Counted from the first letter of the stretch, positions 6,715 through 16,900 are shown. The stretch: DNA of 64,000 nt from Paludibacteraceae bacterium (GCA_017439235.1 JAFSJN010000004.1:1-64000), one strand, 5' to 3'. The notes: a model not told the origin generated them from the sequence alone. A program made the numbers and translations.

Positions 6715-7983
6715 TTACCCGGCTTTGACGGTGATAACATCACGGATGTCGGTGGTGTAGAGAGGGGATTTGTGGTCGTTCTTGTACACCACGGCAGAGT
6801 CAGAAGACGGCAGTTGGGAGCCAAAGAGGATAGTGCGTTTGCCATGCCTGTCATCGATATGGTCGAGGACGCGTTGGAGACGGTTGTCTTTAGTGCGGTC
6901 CTTGGTGTCGAACAGGTCGGGCACGACAGCATTCTCCGGGATAATCTTCATGAGTACGACACCGGCTTTCTTATACTGCACCCCGGCGCGGTAGGCACGT
7001 CGCAAAGCCGCCAGAGCGTAAGTGATAAGTTCCTGACTATTGGCCGTAGCTACCGGCAGGTTGACTATCTCACTCAGGTAGTGTTGCTCCATATCGGCGC
7101 GAAAAGCCGAGGTGTGGGCATAGACGAAGAGTTGTTGGCATACAGAGTGTTGCATGCGCAGCTGACGGGCACAGCGGGCACAGAAGTCGGCTATCTGTTC
7201 CTCGAGGAGGGTGCGGTCGCTGATAGCGGAAGCAAAGGTGCGGGAGGTAGTAATCGACTGCTTCATAGGCAGGTCGGTAATGTCGATGACGTCCTGTCCG
7301 CGCAACTCCTGCCATATCAGCAGTCCGGGTTTATGCAGCATATTGCGTGCGAAAGCATCGGAGCGTTCGGCAAACTGTAGGGCGGTGGTGATGCCGGCAG
7401 CAGTCAGTTTAGCTTTGGCACGGCGTCCTATTCCCCAGACATCCCCTATTTCGAAATCGTGCAACGCCTTGACACGTTGTTCGTCGGTGCGTATCTCGCA
7501 TACGCCGTGATAGCCCGAGTATTTCTTGGCATACTTGGAGGCTACCTTAGCGAGCGTCTTGGACGATGCGATGCCAATGGAGACAGGTATACCTACTCCA
7601 CGCCGTATATCGCGCACCAACTGTTCGCAATAGGCTTTCTGCCGGTCGGAAGGGATATGGTCGATATGGAAGAAACACTCGTCTATCGAGTACTGCTCAA
7701 AATGGGACGTATGCTGCCGGATAATAGACATCACGCGGTCACTGAGGTCACCATATAAAGCGAAGTTGGACGAGAAACAAGTGACGCCCGCCTGCTCGAC
7801 AATCGTCCGTATTTGATAGAGAGGCACGCCCATCTTAATGCCGAGTGCTTTAGCCTCATTGGAACGCGAGACAACACAGCCGTCATTGCCGGAGAGGACG
7901 ATGACGGGGCGTCTTTCCAAATCGGGTCGAAAGACGCGTTCGCAGGAGACGAAGAAATTATTGCAATCCGCGAGGGCGTACAT
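6715..7983 (-). CDS. umuC: Y-family DNA polymerase (pol V catalytic subunit)
   Basis: 422 residues, the usual UmuC length. Catalytic motifs: Asp6 in MYALADCNNFFVSCERVF, and YSIDECFF near residue 100 with the paired acidic residues. RRGVGIPVSIGIASSKTLAKVASK and GVWGIG-type helix-hairpin-helix sequences (VWGIGRRAKAKL) follow. The C-terminal little-finger region is present. It performs translesion synthesis past DNA damage together with processed UmuD, whose gene lies 31 bp upstream in the same unit. The start at 7983 (MYALADCNN) matches the family. Confidence 0.95.
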   Translation of the reverse strand: MYALADCNNFFVSCERVFRPDLERRPVIVLSGNDGCVVSRSNEAKALGIKMGVPLYQIRTIVEQAGVTCFSSNFALYGDLSDRVMSIIRQHTSHFEQYSIDECFFHIDHIPSDRQKAYCEQLVRDIRRGVGIPVSIGIASSKTLAKVASKYAKKYSGYHGVCEIRTDEQRVKALHDFEIGDVWGIGRRAKAKLTAAGITTALQFAERSDAFARNMLHKPGLLIWQELRGQDVIDITDLPMKQSITTSRTFASAISDRTLLEEQIADFCARCARQLRMQHSVCQQLFVYAHTSAFRADMEQHYLSEIVNLPVATANSQELITYALAALRRAYRAGVQYKKAGVVLMKIIPENAVVPDLFDTKDRTKDNRLQRVLDHIDDRHGKRTILFGSQLPSSDSAVVYKNDHKSPLYTTDIRDVITVKAG

Positions 7984-7990
7984 GGTTGTT

Positions 7991-8017
7991 CGATTAGCGA
8001 TTTTCGATTAGGGATTA
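7991..8017. repeat. Word-repeat spacer between umuD and umuC
   Basis: Minus strand reads TTAATCCCTAATCGAAAATC-GCTAATCG, the same words as at 22746-22780 and 39425-39463. It overlaps the umuD stop codon. Confidence 0.7.
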
Positions 8018-8446
8018 ACGGGTCTTGTGGATGGCATAAGTGACTACTCCCCAGACGCGGAAATTGCTTTCCTTATCTACGCGGATAGGCTGATAATCAG
8101 GGTTGTGCGGTATAAGCCAAGCACATTGCTCGTCGGCATCCATGCGGAACTCCTTGAGAGTATATTCGCCATCTATATAGGCCACGATGAAGTCGCCGTT
8201 TTTCGGTTCAAGACTGCGGTCCACCACCACTATGTCGCCGTCTAATATGCCGGCATCGCGCATCGAGTCGCCTTCGACATGGGCATAGAAAGTGGTCTCC
8301 GGATGCGGCGTCATCTCACGAGCCAGGTTGATACGTTCTCCGGCATGGTCAGCAGCCGGCGAAGGGAAGCCGGCATGTATAGACTCGGCAAACTCGAGCG
8401 CCAGAGCACTCTCTTCGGATTCGGTTATGTTAATCAGTTTAGACAT
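8015..8446 (-). CDS. umuD: SOS mutagenesis protein UmuD (S24 self-cleaving protease)
   Basis: 143 residues from the ATG at 8446; a TTG two codons upstream is less likely. HAGFPSPAADH gives the Ala25-Gly26 cleavage site. The nucleophile is Ser61 in GDSM and the general base is Lys98 in GEYTLKEF, almost the same positions as E. coli UmuD (Ser60, Lys97). The N-terminus lacks the helix-turn-helix of LexA. RecA-stimulated autocleavage would give UmuD', the partner of UmuC. A TACTTTTG box at 8461-8468 lies just upstream. Divergent to it is an outer-membrane barrel gene. Confidence 0.93.
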   Translation of the reverse strand: MSKLINITESEESALALEFAESIHAGFPSPAADHAGERINLAREMTPHPETTFYAHVEGDSMRDAGILDGDIVVVDRSLEPKNGDFIVAYIDGEYTLKEFRMDADEQCAWLIPHNPDYQPIRVDKESNFRVWGVVTYAIHKTR

Positions 8447-8460
8447 ACTCAATTTTGATG

Positions 8461-8468
8461 CAAAAGTA
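8461..8468 (-). promoter_or_regulatory. -7 element of the umuDC promoter
   Basis: TACTTTTG on the minus strand, 14 bp before the ATG. No clear TTG lies 20 bp upstream, so activity may need a regulator or be weak. It is only 9 bp from the -33 of the divergent promoter at 8478-8508. Confidence 0.5.
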
Positions 8469-8477
8469 CAAAAATAT

Positions 8478-8508
8478 TTGCATATATGAAAAAAAAAGTG
8501 TAATTTTG
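8478..8508 (+). promoter_or_regulatory. Promoter for the outer-membrane barrel gene
   Basis: TTG 8478-8480, 20 bp, TAATTTTG 8501-8508. The -33 is embedded in ATATTTGCATATATG, which is also found at the dnaN promoter. Confidence 0.65.
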
Positions 8509-8535
8509 TAGCCGAAAGTTAACTAACTACACATT

Positions 8536-9273
8536 ATGAAGAGAATATTTGCAGTAATGATTGCCGTTATGGCAGGTATGTGGACGGTAAATGCTTGGGC
8601 TATGCCGGGCGATTCGATACCGTCGCAGGACACGAAGAACAGTAAGAGCCAAGATAAGAGCAGCGCCTCGGACGGCAAAGCTTTCAGTTTCCAGATGAAC
8701 ATCGAAGCCAGCGGTATGTACGGCAAAGCCGAGTGTCGCTATTACGGTAATTATCCCATCAACGGAGCTACCAATCAGTTGGAGAGTAAGACGACCGACT
8801 GGGGCGGTCCGGCTATCGATATGACCATAGGTGTGCGCTATCGCAATTGGTTGTTCGTAGGTGGCGGTGCCGGTGTGCACGGTATGTTTGCCGCTACTAA
8901 GTTGACCGCTACGGACGACCTGGGCAACACCTCGCGCGAGAAGATGTTAGGCATGAAATGGTACGTGCCCATCTATGCGGATGTGCGTTTCCTGCTCTCG
9001 ACACCTATCCAGGTCAATCCGTTCCTGGAGACAGCGATAGGCGGCTATGTGGGTCTGCGTCAGAACTCCATCATCCGCGGCTATCAGAGCGGCGTCGATG
9101 TACATGCTTCGGAGGCCTTGCGTAGCGGATATTATATGCGTATCGGTGCCGGTGTGGAAATCATGAAGGTGATATTAGGTATCGGCTACGAGTTGACAGC
9201 CGTGAAGAAAGAAGAGACCCAGAATATCCTGTACGCCAAGATAGGCGTTAAGATAGGCGGCAAAGGTAAATAA
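8536..9273 (+). CDS. Outer-membrane beta-barrel protein
   Basis: 245 residues. The signal peptide MKRIFAVMIAVMAGMWTVNAWA is followed by a polar Ser/Lys/Asp-rich linker, then alternating amphipathic strands (FQMNIEASGMYGKAECRYYG, IDMTIGVRYRNWLFVGGGAG, MKWYVPIYADVRFLL, VILGIGYELTAVKK) ending in YAKIGVKIGGKGK. This is the look of small Bacteroidetes outer-membrane barrels of unknown role. It has its own promoter and is followed after 16 bp by the DUF4301 gene, so it probably leads the 8.5-12.8 kb unit. No ligand can be inferred. Confidence 0.75.
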   Translation: MKRIFAVMIAVMAGMWTVNAWAMPGDSIPSQDTKNSKSQDKSSASDGKAFSFQMNIEASGMYGKAECRYYGNYPINGATNQLESKTTDWGGPAIDMTIGVRYRNWLFVGGGAGVHGMFAATKLTATDDLGNTSREKMLGMKWYVPIYADVRFLLSTPIQVNPFLETAIGGYVGLRQNSIIRGYQSGVDVHASEALRSGYYMRIGAGVEIMKVILGIGYELTAVKKEETQNILYAKIGVKIGGKGK

Positions 9274-9289
9274 TCTAACACACCATACC

Positions 9290-10645
9290 ATGAACTGGAC
9301 ACAACAAGACTTAGCCCAACTGCAGAGTCGCGGCATCAGTATTGCACAAGCCGAAGCGCAGTTGCAGAGCATCACCGAGGGTTTTCCCCCGTTAGACATC
9401 GTAGCTCCCGCCTCGCGTAAGGACGGCATCTTAGTGCCGAGCAAAGAGGAAGAGGAGGAATATATCCGTCTATGGCAGAACTATTTAGCCGAAGGACACA
9501 GCGTAGAGAAGTTCGTGCCCGCCAGCGGCGCTGCCAGTCGTATGTTCAAGAACCTGTACGAATATCTGAATACAGGCGAAGAGACCGACTTTATCCGTGA
9601 GTTTTTGAGTCATAAAGACGACTTTGCCTTTGGTCCTCAACTGGCAGGCAAAGAAGGTCAGGAGGCTGTGCGTTACCTATTGGAGGACATGCATTACGGC
9701 AACCTGCCCAAAGGTCTGTTGCTCTTCCATAAATACCGCGACGGCGCACGTACGCCCGCGATAGAACACTTAGTAGAGGCAGCACTGTATGCCGTTCCTG
9801 CTGAGAAACAAGGCACTCCCGTAGCCCGAGTACACTTCACCGTCAGTCACGAACACCTGCCGCTCTTCCGCCAACATATAGCGGAGAACATGCAAAAGAT
9901 GGAGCGCAAATACGGTGTGCGATACGAGATTACCTTCTCCGAACAGAAACCCTCGACAGACACCATAGCCGCCAATCCGGACGGTACACCGTTCAGGAAT
10001 GCCGACGGCAGTCTGCTCTTCCGTCCCGGCGGACACGGAGCGTTGATAGAGAACCTCAACGACCGCGAGGCAGATATCGTCTTCATCAAGAATATCGACA
10101 ATGTCGTTCCCGACCGCATCAAAGCCTCGACAGTACGTTGGAAACAAATCATCGCCGGCGTATTGGTTAAGGAGCAAGCCCGCGTACAACAATTGTTGGC
10201 CGACCCGAATGTGAGTGAGGAAGAGAAAGCCCTATGGCGTCGTCCCATCCGCGTATGCGGCGTAGTGAAGAACACCGGCGAACCCGGTGGCGGTCCGTTC
10301 CTGGTACGCGAAGAAGACGGTCGCATCAGTCGTCAGATATTGGAGTCGAGTCAGATAAGCGATCCGCAACTGATGGCTAAGTCGACGCACTTCAATCCGG
10401 TAGACCTGGTATGTGCCCTCAAGGACGAGAACGGCAAAGCCTACGACCTGCATCATTTTGTAGACCCCAAGACAGCCTTTATCTCCGACAAGTCGAAAGA
10501 CGGTAAGGCGCTGAAAGCATTGGAGTTACCGGGTCTATGGAACGGTGCGATGAGCGGTTGGAACACCATCTTTGTACAAGTGCCGGTCAGCACGTTCAAT
10601 CCCGTAAAGACCGTCAACGACCTGTTGCGCAAGGAGCATGCCTAA
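9290..10645 (+). CDS. DUF4301 family protein
   Basis: 451 residues, cytoplasmic. It begins MNWTQQDLAQLQSRGISI and carries KFVPASGAASRMFKNLYEYL, VARVHFTVSHEHL, NLNDREADIVFIKNIDNVVPD and RPIRVCGVVKNTGEPGGGPF, the conserved blocks of DUF4301. The mixture of GAASRMFK and NIDNVVPD suggests a sugar-nucleotide- or phosphate-binding fold of the nucleotidyltransferase type, but the family has no established reaction that I know. It overlaps the next gene by 8 bp, so the two are translationally linked. Confidence 0.85.
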   Translation: MNWTQQDLAQLQSRGISIAQAEAQLQSITEGFPPLDIVAPASRKDGILVPSKEEEEEYIRLWQNYLAEGHSVEKFVPASGAASRMFKNLYEYLNTGEETDFIREFLSHKDDFAFGPQLAGKEGQEAVRYLLEDMHYGNLPKGLLLFHKYRDGARTPAIEHLVEAALYAVPAEKQGTPVARVHFTVSHEHLPLFRQHIAENMQKMERKYGVRYEITFSEQKPSTDTIAANPDGTPFRNADGSLLFRPGGHGALIENLNDREADIVFIKNIDNVVPDRIKASTVRWKQIIAGVLVKEQARVQQLLADPNVSEEEKALWRRPIRVCGVVKNTGEPGGGPFLVREEDGRISRQILESSQISDPQLMAKSTHFNPVDLVCALKDENGKAYDLHHFVDPKTAFISDKSKDGKALKALELPGLWNGAMSGWNTIFVQVPVSTFNPVKTVNDLLRKEHA

Positions 10646-11177
10646 AAAATTGCGTATCGAGGAGATGGGTCGCCTGACGGCAGAAGCTTTTCATGCCGCC
10701 CGGAAAGTGCCGCTGGTAGTGGTGCTGGACAATGTCCGCAGTCAGCATAACATAGGTGCCGTCTTTCGTACCGCCGACGCTTTCCGTCTGGAGCGCTTGG
10801 TGCTCTGCGGCATCTGTTGCTGTCCGCCCAACGACGAGATACACAAGACTGCCTTAGGGGCAGAGGAGATCGTCGACTGGACCTATTTCTCCGATACCTT
10901 AGAAGCCGTCAAGGCGCTGCGCGAACAAGGCTTTCGTATCTGCGCCGTGGAGCAGGCTCACGACAGTATCACCTTAGAAGATGCCCGTGCCCAGCTGACC
11001 GCTGCGCCTGTGCCGACAGCTATCATCCTGGGGCATGAGGTGTTTGGCGTGAGTCAGGAGGTAGTAGATGCCGCCGACGCGTGTATCGAGATACCGCAGT
11101 ACGGCACCAAACACTCGCTCAACGTCAGCGTCACCGCCGGTATCGTTATGTATGCATTAGCGCAAGCCTTACGATGA
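10638..11177 (+). CDS. SpoU/TrmH-type RNA 2'-O-ribose methyltransferase
   Basis: 179 residues, a single SPOUT domain. Motif 1 is VVLDNVRSQHNIGAVFRTAD, motif 2 ILGHEVFGVSQEVVDAAD and motif 3 IPQYGTKHSLNVSVTAGIVMYA, giving the knotted S-adenosylmethionine site and the catalytic Arg of NxRxxxNxGAxFR. Substrate (a tRNA or rRNA position) cannot be read from the sequence. It overlaps the DUF4301 gene by 8 bp and its TGA overlaps the ATG of the U32 gene, so the set is tightly coupled. Confidence 0.92.
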   Translation: MPKKLRIEEMGRLTAEAFHAARKVPLVVVLDNVRSQHNIGAVFRTADAFRLERLVLCGICCCPPNDEIHKTALGAEEIVDWTYFSDTLEAVKALREQGFRICAVEQAHDSITLEDARAQLTAAPVPTAIILGHEVFGVSQEVVDAADACIEIPQYGTKHSLNVSVTAGIVMYALAQALR

Positions 11178-12640
11178 CTCCCTACCCGCTCACCCTGTTA
11201 GCTCCTGCCCGCGACTTAGAGACCGGCAAAGCCGCCATCGACGCGGGTGCGGATGCCGTATATATCGGTGCCCCTAAGTTCGGAGCACGGCAGGCGGCAG
11301 GTAACAGCATAGACGACATAGCCGCCTTAGTAGCCTACGGCAAGCCGTTCGGCGTACAGGTATTAGCTACCGTCAACACCCTACTCAGCGAGGCCGAGCG
11401 CCAAGAAGCCGCAGCCCTAATCCATCAGTTATACCAGGTAGGCGTGCACGCCATCATCGTTCAGGACTTGCGTCTTTTGGACGAAGACCTGCCGCCTATC
11501 CGTATTCACGCTTCCACCCAATGCGACAACCGCACCGTCGAACAAGTACAAGTCTTAGAGCGCTTGGGCTGCAGTCGTGTGGTGCTGGCGCGCGAACTCA
11601 GTTTAGACGAGATACGCGCTATCCATGAAGGCACGAATGTCGAGTTAGAAGCTTTTGTGCACGGTGCCCTATGCGTGAGTTACTCGGGACGGTGCTACAT
11701 GAGTGAAGTACTGCTTAACCGCTCCGCCAATCGCGGTTGCTGTGCCCAGATGTGCCGCATGCGGTACGACCTGCTGGACGAGAATATGCAGGAGATACGC
11801 GATGAGAAGGGCGAACCTATTCATCAGCGTTACCTGCTGTCGCTGCAGGACTTAGACCGCACAATGTACCTGAAAGAGTTAGTAGACGCCGGCGTGACGA
11901 CCTTTAAGATAGAAGGGCGATTGAAGGACCGCGACTATGTGACGAATATCGTAGCCTGGTATAGGCAACATATAGACGCTCTCTTTCCGGGAGCCGCAGC
12001 CTCACAAGGCGTATGTACCTACTCGTTCACTCCCGATCCCCAGAAGACTTTTCACCGCGGCGGGACAGACTACTTTCTGCATGGCCGCACACGCCCGATG
12101 GCCAATTGGAATACGCCCAAGTCGACGGGCGAATATATCGGCATAGTCACCGGCGTCAGGGGCAAGCGCATCGTAGTAAGATTGGAAGAGGGTGTGACGC
12201 TGCACAACGGCGACGGACTGACCTATTCCGACCAAGGCTTTGCCGTCAATGGCATAGAGGGCAACCTGCTTACTCCCAATCGTTTGCCGGACGACTTACA
12301 ACCCGGCACCCCCCTCTTCCGCAATGCCGATACCGCCTTTCTGCAGAGCCTGCGTGCCGAACGACACCTACCGGTTACTATCCGCTTCAGCGAGACGCCG
12401 GAGGGCTTCCGATTAGAGGTAGCTACCGACCGCTACTTGGCGCAAGGCGAATGGTCCTATGCCCACGAGGCGGCTAAGAACAGCGAACGCGCGCTGCAGA
12501 CTATCCGCGAGCAGATAAGCAAATTGGGTGACACCCCCTTTGTGGCCGGCAGTGTAGAAGTAAACACCGCACCCTATTTTATCCCTATCAGCATCTTAAA
12601 TCAATGGAGACGAGAAGTAATACAGAACCTACTCCGCTGA
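11174..12640 (+). CDS. U32 family peptidase / tRNA hydroxylation-type protein, main part
   Basis: 488 residues from the ATG at 11174 (ATGA overlap with the methyltransferase gene; an in-frame ATG at 11081 lies inside that gene and is not needed). TIM-barrel start LLAPARDLETGKAAIDAGADAVYIG; U32 signature EAFVHGALCVSYSGRCYMSE near residues 158-177; Cys-rich RGCCAQMCRMRYDL. U32 proteins of this kind (YegQ/TrhP, RlhA) take part in RNA hydroxylation; older names call them collagenases. The usual C-terminal CxxC region is not in this frame but in the next ORF, 12640-12810, in the -1 frame. Confidence 0.88.
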   Translation: MTPYPLTLLAPARDLETGKAAIDAGADAVYIGAPKFGARQAAGNSIDDIAALVAYGKPFGVQVLATVNTLLSEAERQEAAALIHQLYQVGVHAIIVQDLRLLDEDLPPIRIHASTQCDNRTVEQVQVLERLGCSRVVLARELSLDEIRAIHEGTNVELEAFVHGALCVSYSGRCYMSEVLLNRSANRGCCAQMCRMRYDLLDENMQEIRDEKGEPIHQRYLLSLQDLDRTMYLKELVDAGVTTFKIEGRLKDRDYVTNIVAWYRQHIDALFPGAAASQGVCTYSFTPDPQKTFHRGGTDYFLHGRTRPMANWNTPKSTGEYIGIVTGVRGKRIVVRLEEGVTLHNGDGLTYSDQGFAVNGIEGNLLTPNRLPDDLQPGTPLFRNADTAFLQSLRAERHLPVTIRFSETPEGFRLEVATDRYLAQGEWSYAHEAAKNSERALQTIREQISKLGDTPFVAGSVEVNTAPYFIPISILNQWRREVIQNLLR

Positions 12641-12810
12641 TGCGGTGTCGCTACTGCTTGCTCCATGAAATGGGGCATTGCCGCCGGGTGTCGCCTATGC
12701 ATCCGGAGCCTCATTATCTGCGTTTGGCCAACGGCACGATATTACGGCTGGAATTCGACTGCCGTCACTGCGAAATGCTGATTTGGCAGGATGCGAATAG
12801 GCAGGGTTGA
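12640..12810 (+). CDS. C-terminal Cys-rich module of U32 protein, separate ORF
   Basis: 56 residues from the ATG at 12640, which overlaps the U32 TGA as TGATG; an upstream ATG at 12604 in the same frame would add 12 residues. The sequence MRCRYCLLHEMGHCRR, then LRLANGTILRLEFDCRHCEM, looks like the C-terminal end of longer Bacteroidales U32 proteins (CRYC-L..E-G-C, then R-L-FDC--C-M), here in the -1 frame. Two CxxC pairs suggest a metal or iron-sulfur site. Either the gene is truly split and translationally coupled, or a frameshift separates the parts. Confidence 0.7.
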   Translation: MRCRYCLLHEMGHCRRVSPMHPEPHYLRLANGTILRLEFDCRHCEMLIWQDANRQG

Positions 12811-12860
12811 TTTTATTCGTGCTCTTCGCGGGGTATTTTTGCATTTTTTAGATTAAAAAT

Positions 12861-12891
12861 TTGGTGGTTTGGATATTTCTTTGTATCTTTG
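12861..12891 (+). promoter_or_regulatory. Promoter of the barrel / giant-repeat-protein / GH13 unit
   Basis: TTG 12861-12863, exactly 20 bp, TATCTTTG 12884-12891. It shows that the long ORF opening at 12861 is not the real start; the ATG at 12963 leaves a leader of about 65 nt. Confidence 0.75.
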
Positions 12892-12962
12892 CCGTTCGAT
12901 TGGTGTGCTTGTGCGCGTATGGAGGCGTGCGGCGCGCAATTAGAACGAAGATAATAGAATCT

Positions 12963-13925
12963 ATGAACATGAATAAAACGTTTTGGGTGCTGTTGTTAGC
13001 GAGCCTGCCATTATGGGTGTCGGCGCAGTACAGGAGAATCAAAGTAGACAACTATCATTTTGGTTGGATATCCGTCAGCGGCGGTTATTCGGGTCTAAGT
13101 GAGAATATCGATAAGGTCAGTACGTCCGGTGATTTCGGCGGCCTGATAGGGGCCGGATACGAGTTCCGCAGGAACAGTTTCTGGACCAGCTTGGGTGTAC
13201 AGGTTCAAATGCACCGCAGTTCGACGACGCTGATGGGCGAGTATACGTTCAACAAAGAGCACGCCGGTTGGCCCGTCAATGGCCAAGGTGAGAAGGCTGT
13301 CGGTATGGACCAACAGGGCAGACAGTTTGACCCTTTCTATACCGTCAAAACCCAGAAAGACCGGCAAAACTGGAACACGGTGGATATCCCATTGCTGTTG
13401 GGTTATTACTACAGCGGCTTCTATGTAGGTGCCGGTGCTAAGGTGGGCTTCTCGTTCAACTCGCGTTCCAAGACCTCCGGCACGTATAACCTGGCCGGCG
13501 ACTATCCTACGGCTGTGGGCACTTTCCGCATGATGAACGACCACGGATTCAAAGACTACACCTATTCGGGTGACCAGGCCATAAAGTTGAAGACACAATG
13601 TGCCATCATCGGTGAGTTAGGCTACGATGTATTGTCTACTATCCGCACGCAGGACCATATATGCCATGTACTGAAGATAGGTTTCTATTTCGAATACGGT
13701 GTGCTTAACACGGTAGCGCAAGCTCCTAAGGATGCCGCTCCGTTGACTATCAACACCAATGACGTCACCCAAGCCGTCATCAATCCCTATTTCTACTCTA
13801 CAATGGGCAGTAAAGACCGCGTAGCACCTTATTACGTAGGCTTAAAAGTGACCTATATGATCGGCGGCAGTCGCACCACCCATTCGGGCACCTGGCATAC
13901 AGGATGTCAATGTTACGGCAACTAA
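12963..13925 (+). CDS. Outer-membrane beta-barrel protein paired with giant repeat protein
   Basis: 320 residues from the ATG at 12963 (a second ATG at 12969 is possible). Signal peptide MNMNKTFWVLLLASLPLWVSA, then about a dozen amphipathic strands (GWISVSGGYSG, GGLIGAGYEF, TSLGVQVQMH, NTVDIPLLLGYYYSGFYVGAGAKVGF, YYVGLKVTYMIGG) and an unusual Cys-containing end (HTGCQCYGN). Its stop is 9 bp before the next gene. Bacteroidetes often encode an outer-membrane barrel beside a very large type IX-secreted protein (as in sprF-sprB). This one does not show the PorP/SprF start sequence, so the partnership is inferred from order only. Confidence 0.75.
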   Translation: MNMNKTFWVLLLASLPLWVSAQYRRIKVDNYHFGWISVSGGYSGLSENIDKVSTSGDFGGLIGAGYEFRRNSFWTSLGVQVQMHRSSTTLMGEYTFNKEHAGWPVNGQGEKAVGMDQQGRQFDPFYTVKTQKDRQNWNTVDIPLLLGYYYSGFYVGAGAKVGFSFNSRSKTSGTYNLAGDYPTAVGTFRMMNDHGFKDYTYSGDQAIKLKTQCAIIGELGYDVLSTIRTQDHICHVLKIGFYFEYGVLNTVAQAPKDAAPLTINTNDVTQAVINPYFYSTMGSKDRVAPYYVGLKVTYMIGGSRTTHSGTWHTGCQCYGN

Positions 13926-13934
13926 TTGATTACC

Positions 13935-16900
13935 ATGATTATGAAGACAAATACGCTATATCGTTCGCTGCTGACAGCAGCTTGGATAACCTTGATGACG
14001 GCTTCGTTGTATGCCCAAGATCCGGTTATTACGTATGAACAAGTGAATATCTGTCCCGACCAGACGTACTATTTCCGCGGTAAGGCGATTACCGAGCCGG
14101 GTGTGTACACCGACACGTTGTACAGTTCGACAGGCGAAGACAGTATCTTCTGCCTGGTAGTCAACCTGGCTCCTCAGCATACCATCATCACCACGCGTGA
14201 GATATCGGATCAGGAGTTACCGTATACCTGGCGCAACCTGCAGATTACCAAGTCCGGCACGTACTACGATAACGAGATCAACGCCGGCGGGTGTGTGGAT
14301 ACCTTCCGTTTGGATTTGACCGTCTATCCTACCTACCTGATAGCCGAGCCTAAAACCGTGTGCGCCAGTGAACTGCCCTTTGAATGGGAAGGCCAGCGAG
14401 TAGACCACGAGGGTTCGTACTACAACAACCTGCAGACTATTCACGGCTACGATAGTATCATTCGCTTGGATGTAACCGTACTGCCTATTGAGAACGAGAG
14501 TCACACTATCACCCGCTGTGCCGGCGAGACACTCGTCCTAAAAGGACAGACCATTACCCGTTCGGGCGTCTATACCGACACGCTGAGAGCCGACAACGGA
14601 TGCGACAAGATAGTAACGTATGTAGTTAACTTCACGCCCTCATTCTTCTACGAAGACTATGGTCAGTTATCGCCCAACGGCCATTACCAATGGCACGGAA
14701 AAAGCTATGACCACGAAGGAGTATACTACGACAGTCTGCAATCGCAGAGCGGCTGCGACTCCATCTATCGCCTGACGCTCACTCGCCAGATGAGTTATTA
14801 TTTTGAGCAGGACACGGCTATCTGTGAGCAGGATGCTCCTTACTATTGGCACAGCCGTCCGCTCTATCACACAGGCGTTTACTACGACAGTCTGAATACC
14901 CTCATCGGCGGCGACTCCATATATACTTTGCGCCTGACCGTCTATCCGCAACCTACTTCCTCGCAATATGCTGAGGTATGCGAAGGCGACAGTTACACAT
15001 GGCACGGCAAGACGCTTACCAATACCGGCATCTATACCGACACGTTGGTAGGTGCCCATGGCTGCGACAGCATTGTACGACTGATTCTCAATAAGGCCAA
15101 TAACTACCTTATTCCTTTGTATGCCGAGATTTGCGAAGGCGATGCCTACGACTTCCGCGGTCGGACGGTTACCGAACCGGGTATTTATTACGACACTCTG
15201 ACGACCGTCAGCGGTTGCGACAGCGTATTCCGATTGGTACTCAACACCGCCCCGGGTTATCTGATGAGCCAGACGGTGAACTTGTGTCCCGGTGCTACCT
15301 TTACCTTCCGCGGCCAAGACTTGTCGGAACCCGGTGTGTATACCGACTCACTTATCTCGTCGCGCGGATGCGACAGTGTGTACAGGGTTATCGTCAATAG
15401 CGTACCGTCGTACTATTTCCGCGACACCGTGGATTTGAATAACAACGAGTCGTATGAATGGCACGGACAAACAATAAAACAAAGCGGCACCTATTTTGAC
15501 CGCCACGTGACTGTCAACGGTTGCGACTCGATTTACGAACTCACAGCCCGTGTACATGTAGTGTACAACTTCGAGGAGACACAAGTAGTGTGCGAGAGCG
15601 AACTGCCTATCACCTGGCACGGCAAGACCTACAGCAATGGCGGCACGTATAACGAAGTGCATAAGACCGCAGATGGCTATGACAGCACCTACACCTTCCA
15701 CCTGCAGGTGATGCCGACCTATTACAAAGAGGTACATATCGACTTCTGCCAAGAAGAGGGCGCTACCTTCCGTAACGGTGAGCGTTTCTACGAGGCCCGC
15801 ATTATCCGCGACACCTTGTCGACCGTCAGCGGCTGCGACAGTATCATCCAATACGTCTACACGCCCAACCCGACCTACCTATTTGAGACCGATGCTTCGT
15901 TCAACGTCCAAAATGTCAACAGCGTCCTGCTGCCGGATGCAGGAGTGGTCGCAGCCGGACCGACGGTAGACATTCAGGCCGGATACCTATGGCGCGGAAC
16001 AGTGTACACCAAGGGCGGCGTCTACTACGACCGCTTCAAGACCATCAGCGGTTGCGACTCGGTATATAAACTCACCCTGCACGAGAATCCTGTTTACTAC
16101 AGCGAAGAGCAAGTATCCGTTTGTTCGCAAGACCTGCCGTATGTATGGAACAACAAATCGTACTACCGCACCGGTATCTACTACGACTCGCTGAGTACAG
16201 TAGCCGGCGCCGACTCGGTATTTAAATTAGACCTGACGGTGCACGAGAGTTCGGTACATTACTACCAAGACAGCCTCTGCCAAGGCGGCACATTCGAATG
16301 GCACGGACAAACGATTACGCGTCCGGGCATCTATACCGACACCCTTGTCTCGTCGCACGGATGCGACAGCGTAGAGGTATTGACCTTCAACTGGATGTCG
16401 AGTTACTGGTACGTAGACAGCGTCAGCATCTCCGACCAGGAGCGTTATCTATGGCGTGAGCAGTTACTCACCGAGCCGGGTATCTATGACGACGGCTTTG
16501 CTACCCAACAGGGTTGCGACAGTACGTATCGACTGGTACTGACCGTCTATCCTACCTTCCACATCATCGACAGCGTGGAGGTGTGCAAAAATGAGTTGCC
16601 TTACCAATGGCACGGCATGAATTACGAAACGGAAGGCATCTATTATGACCGTCACCTGACCGTCAATGGCTACGACAGTATACACCAACTCAACCTGACA
16701 ATATTGCCGACCTACCTGACCGAGAAGCGTATTGAGATGTGTAAGGATAACTTCCCGTATCATTATAAGGATACTACCGTCACCGGTCCTGCCGTCCTCT
16801 ACGACACCGTACGGACGATACACGGTTGCGATTCCATCTTCAAGATTATCATCGACTACGCTCCGTCGTATATGCTCGAAGAGCGCGCCTCGTTCTGCCG

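Noticed and set aside
6597..6932. 111-codon minus frame overlapping the umuC 3' end
   Set aside because: It lies in another frame of umuC, is Ser/Thr/Pro-rich as such shadows are, and shows no motif.
11081..11173. Upstream start for the U32 gene
   Set aside because: It lies inside the methyltransferase gene. The ATG at 11174 overlaps that gene's stop and begins the conserved LLAPARDLE.
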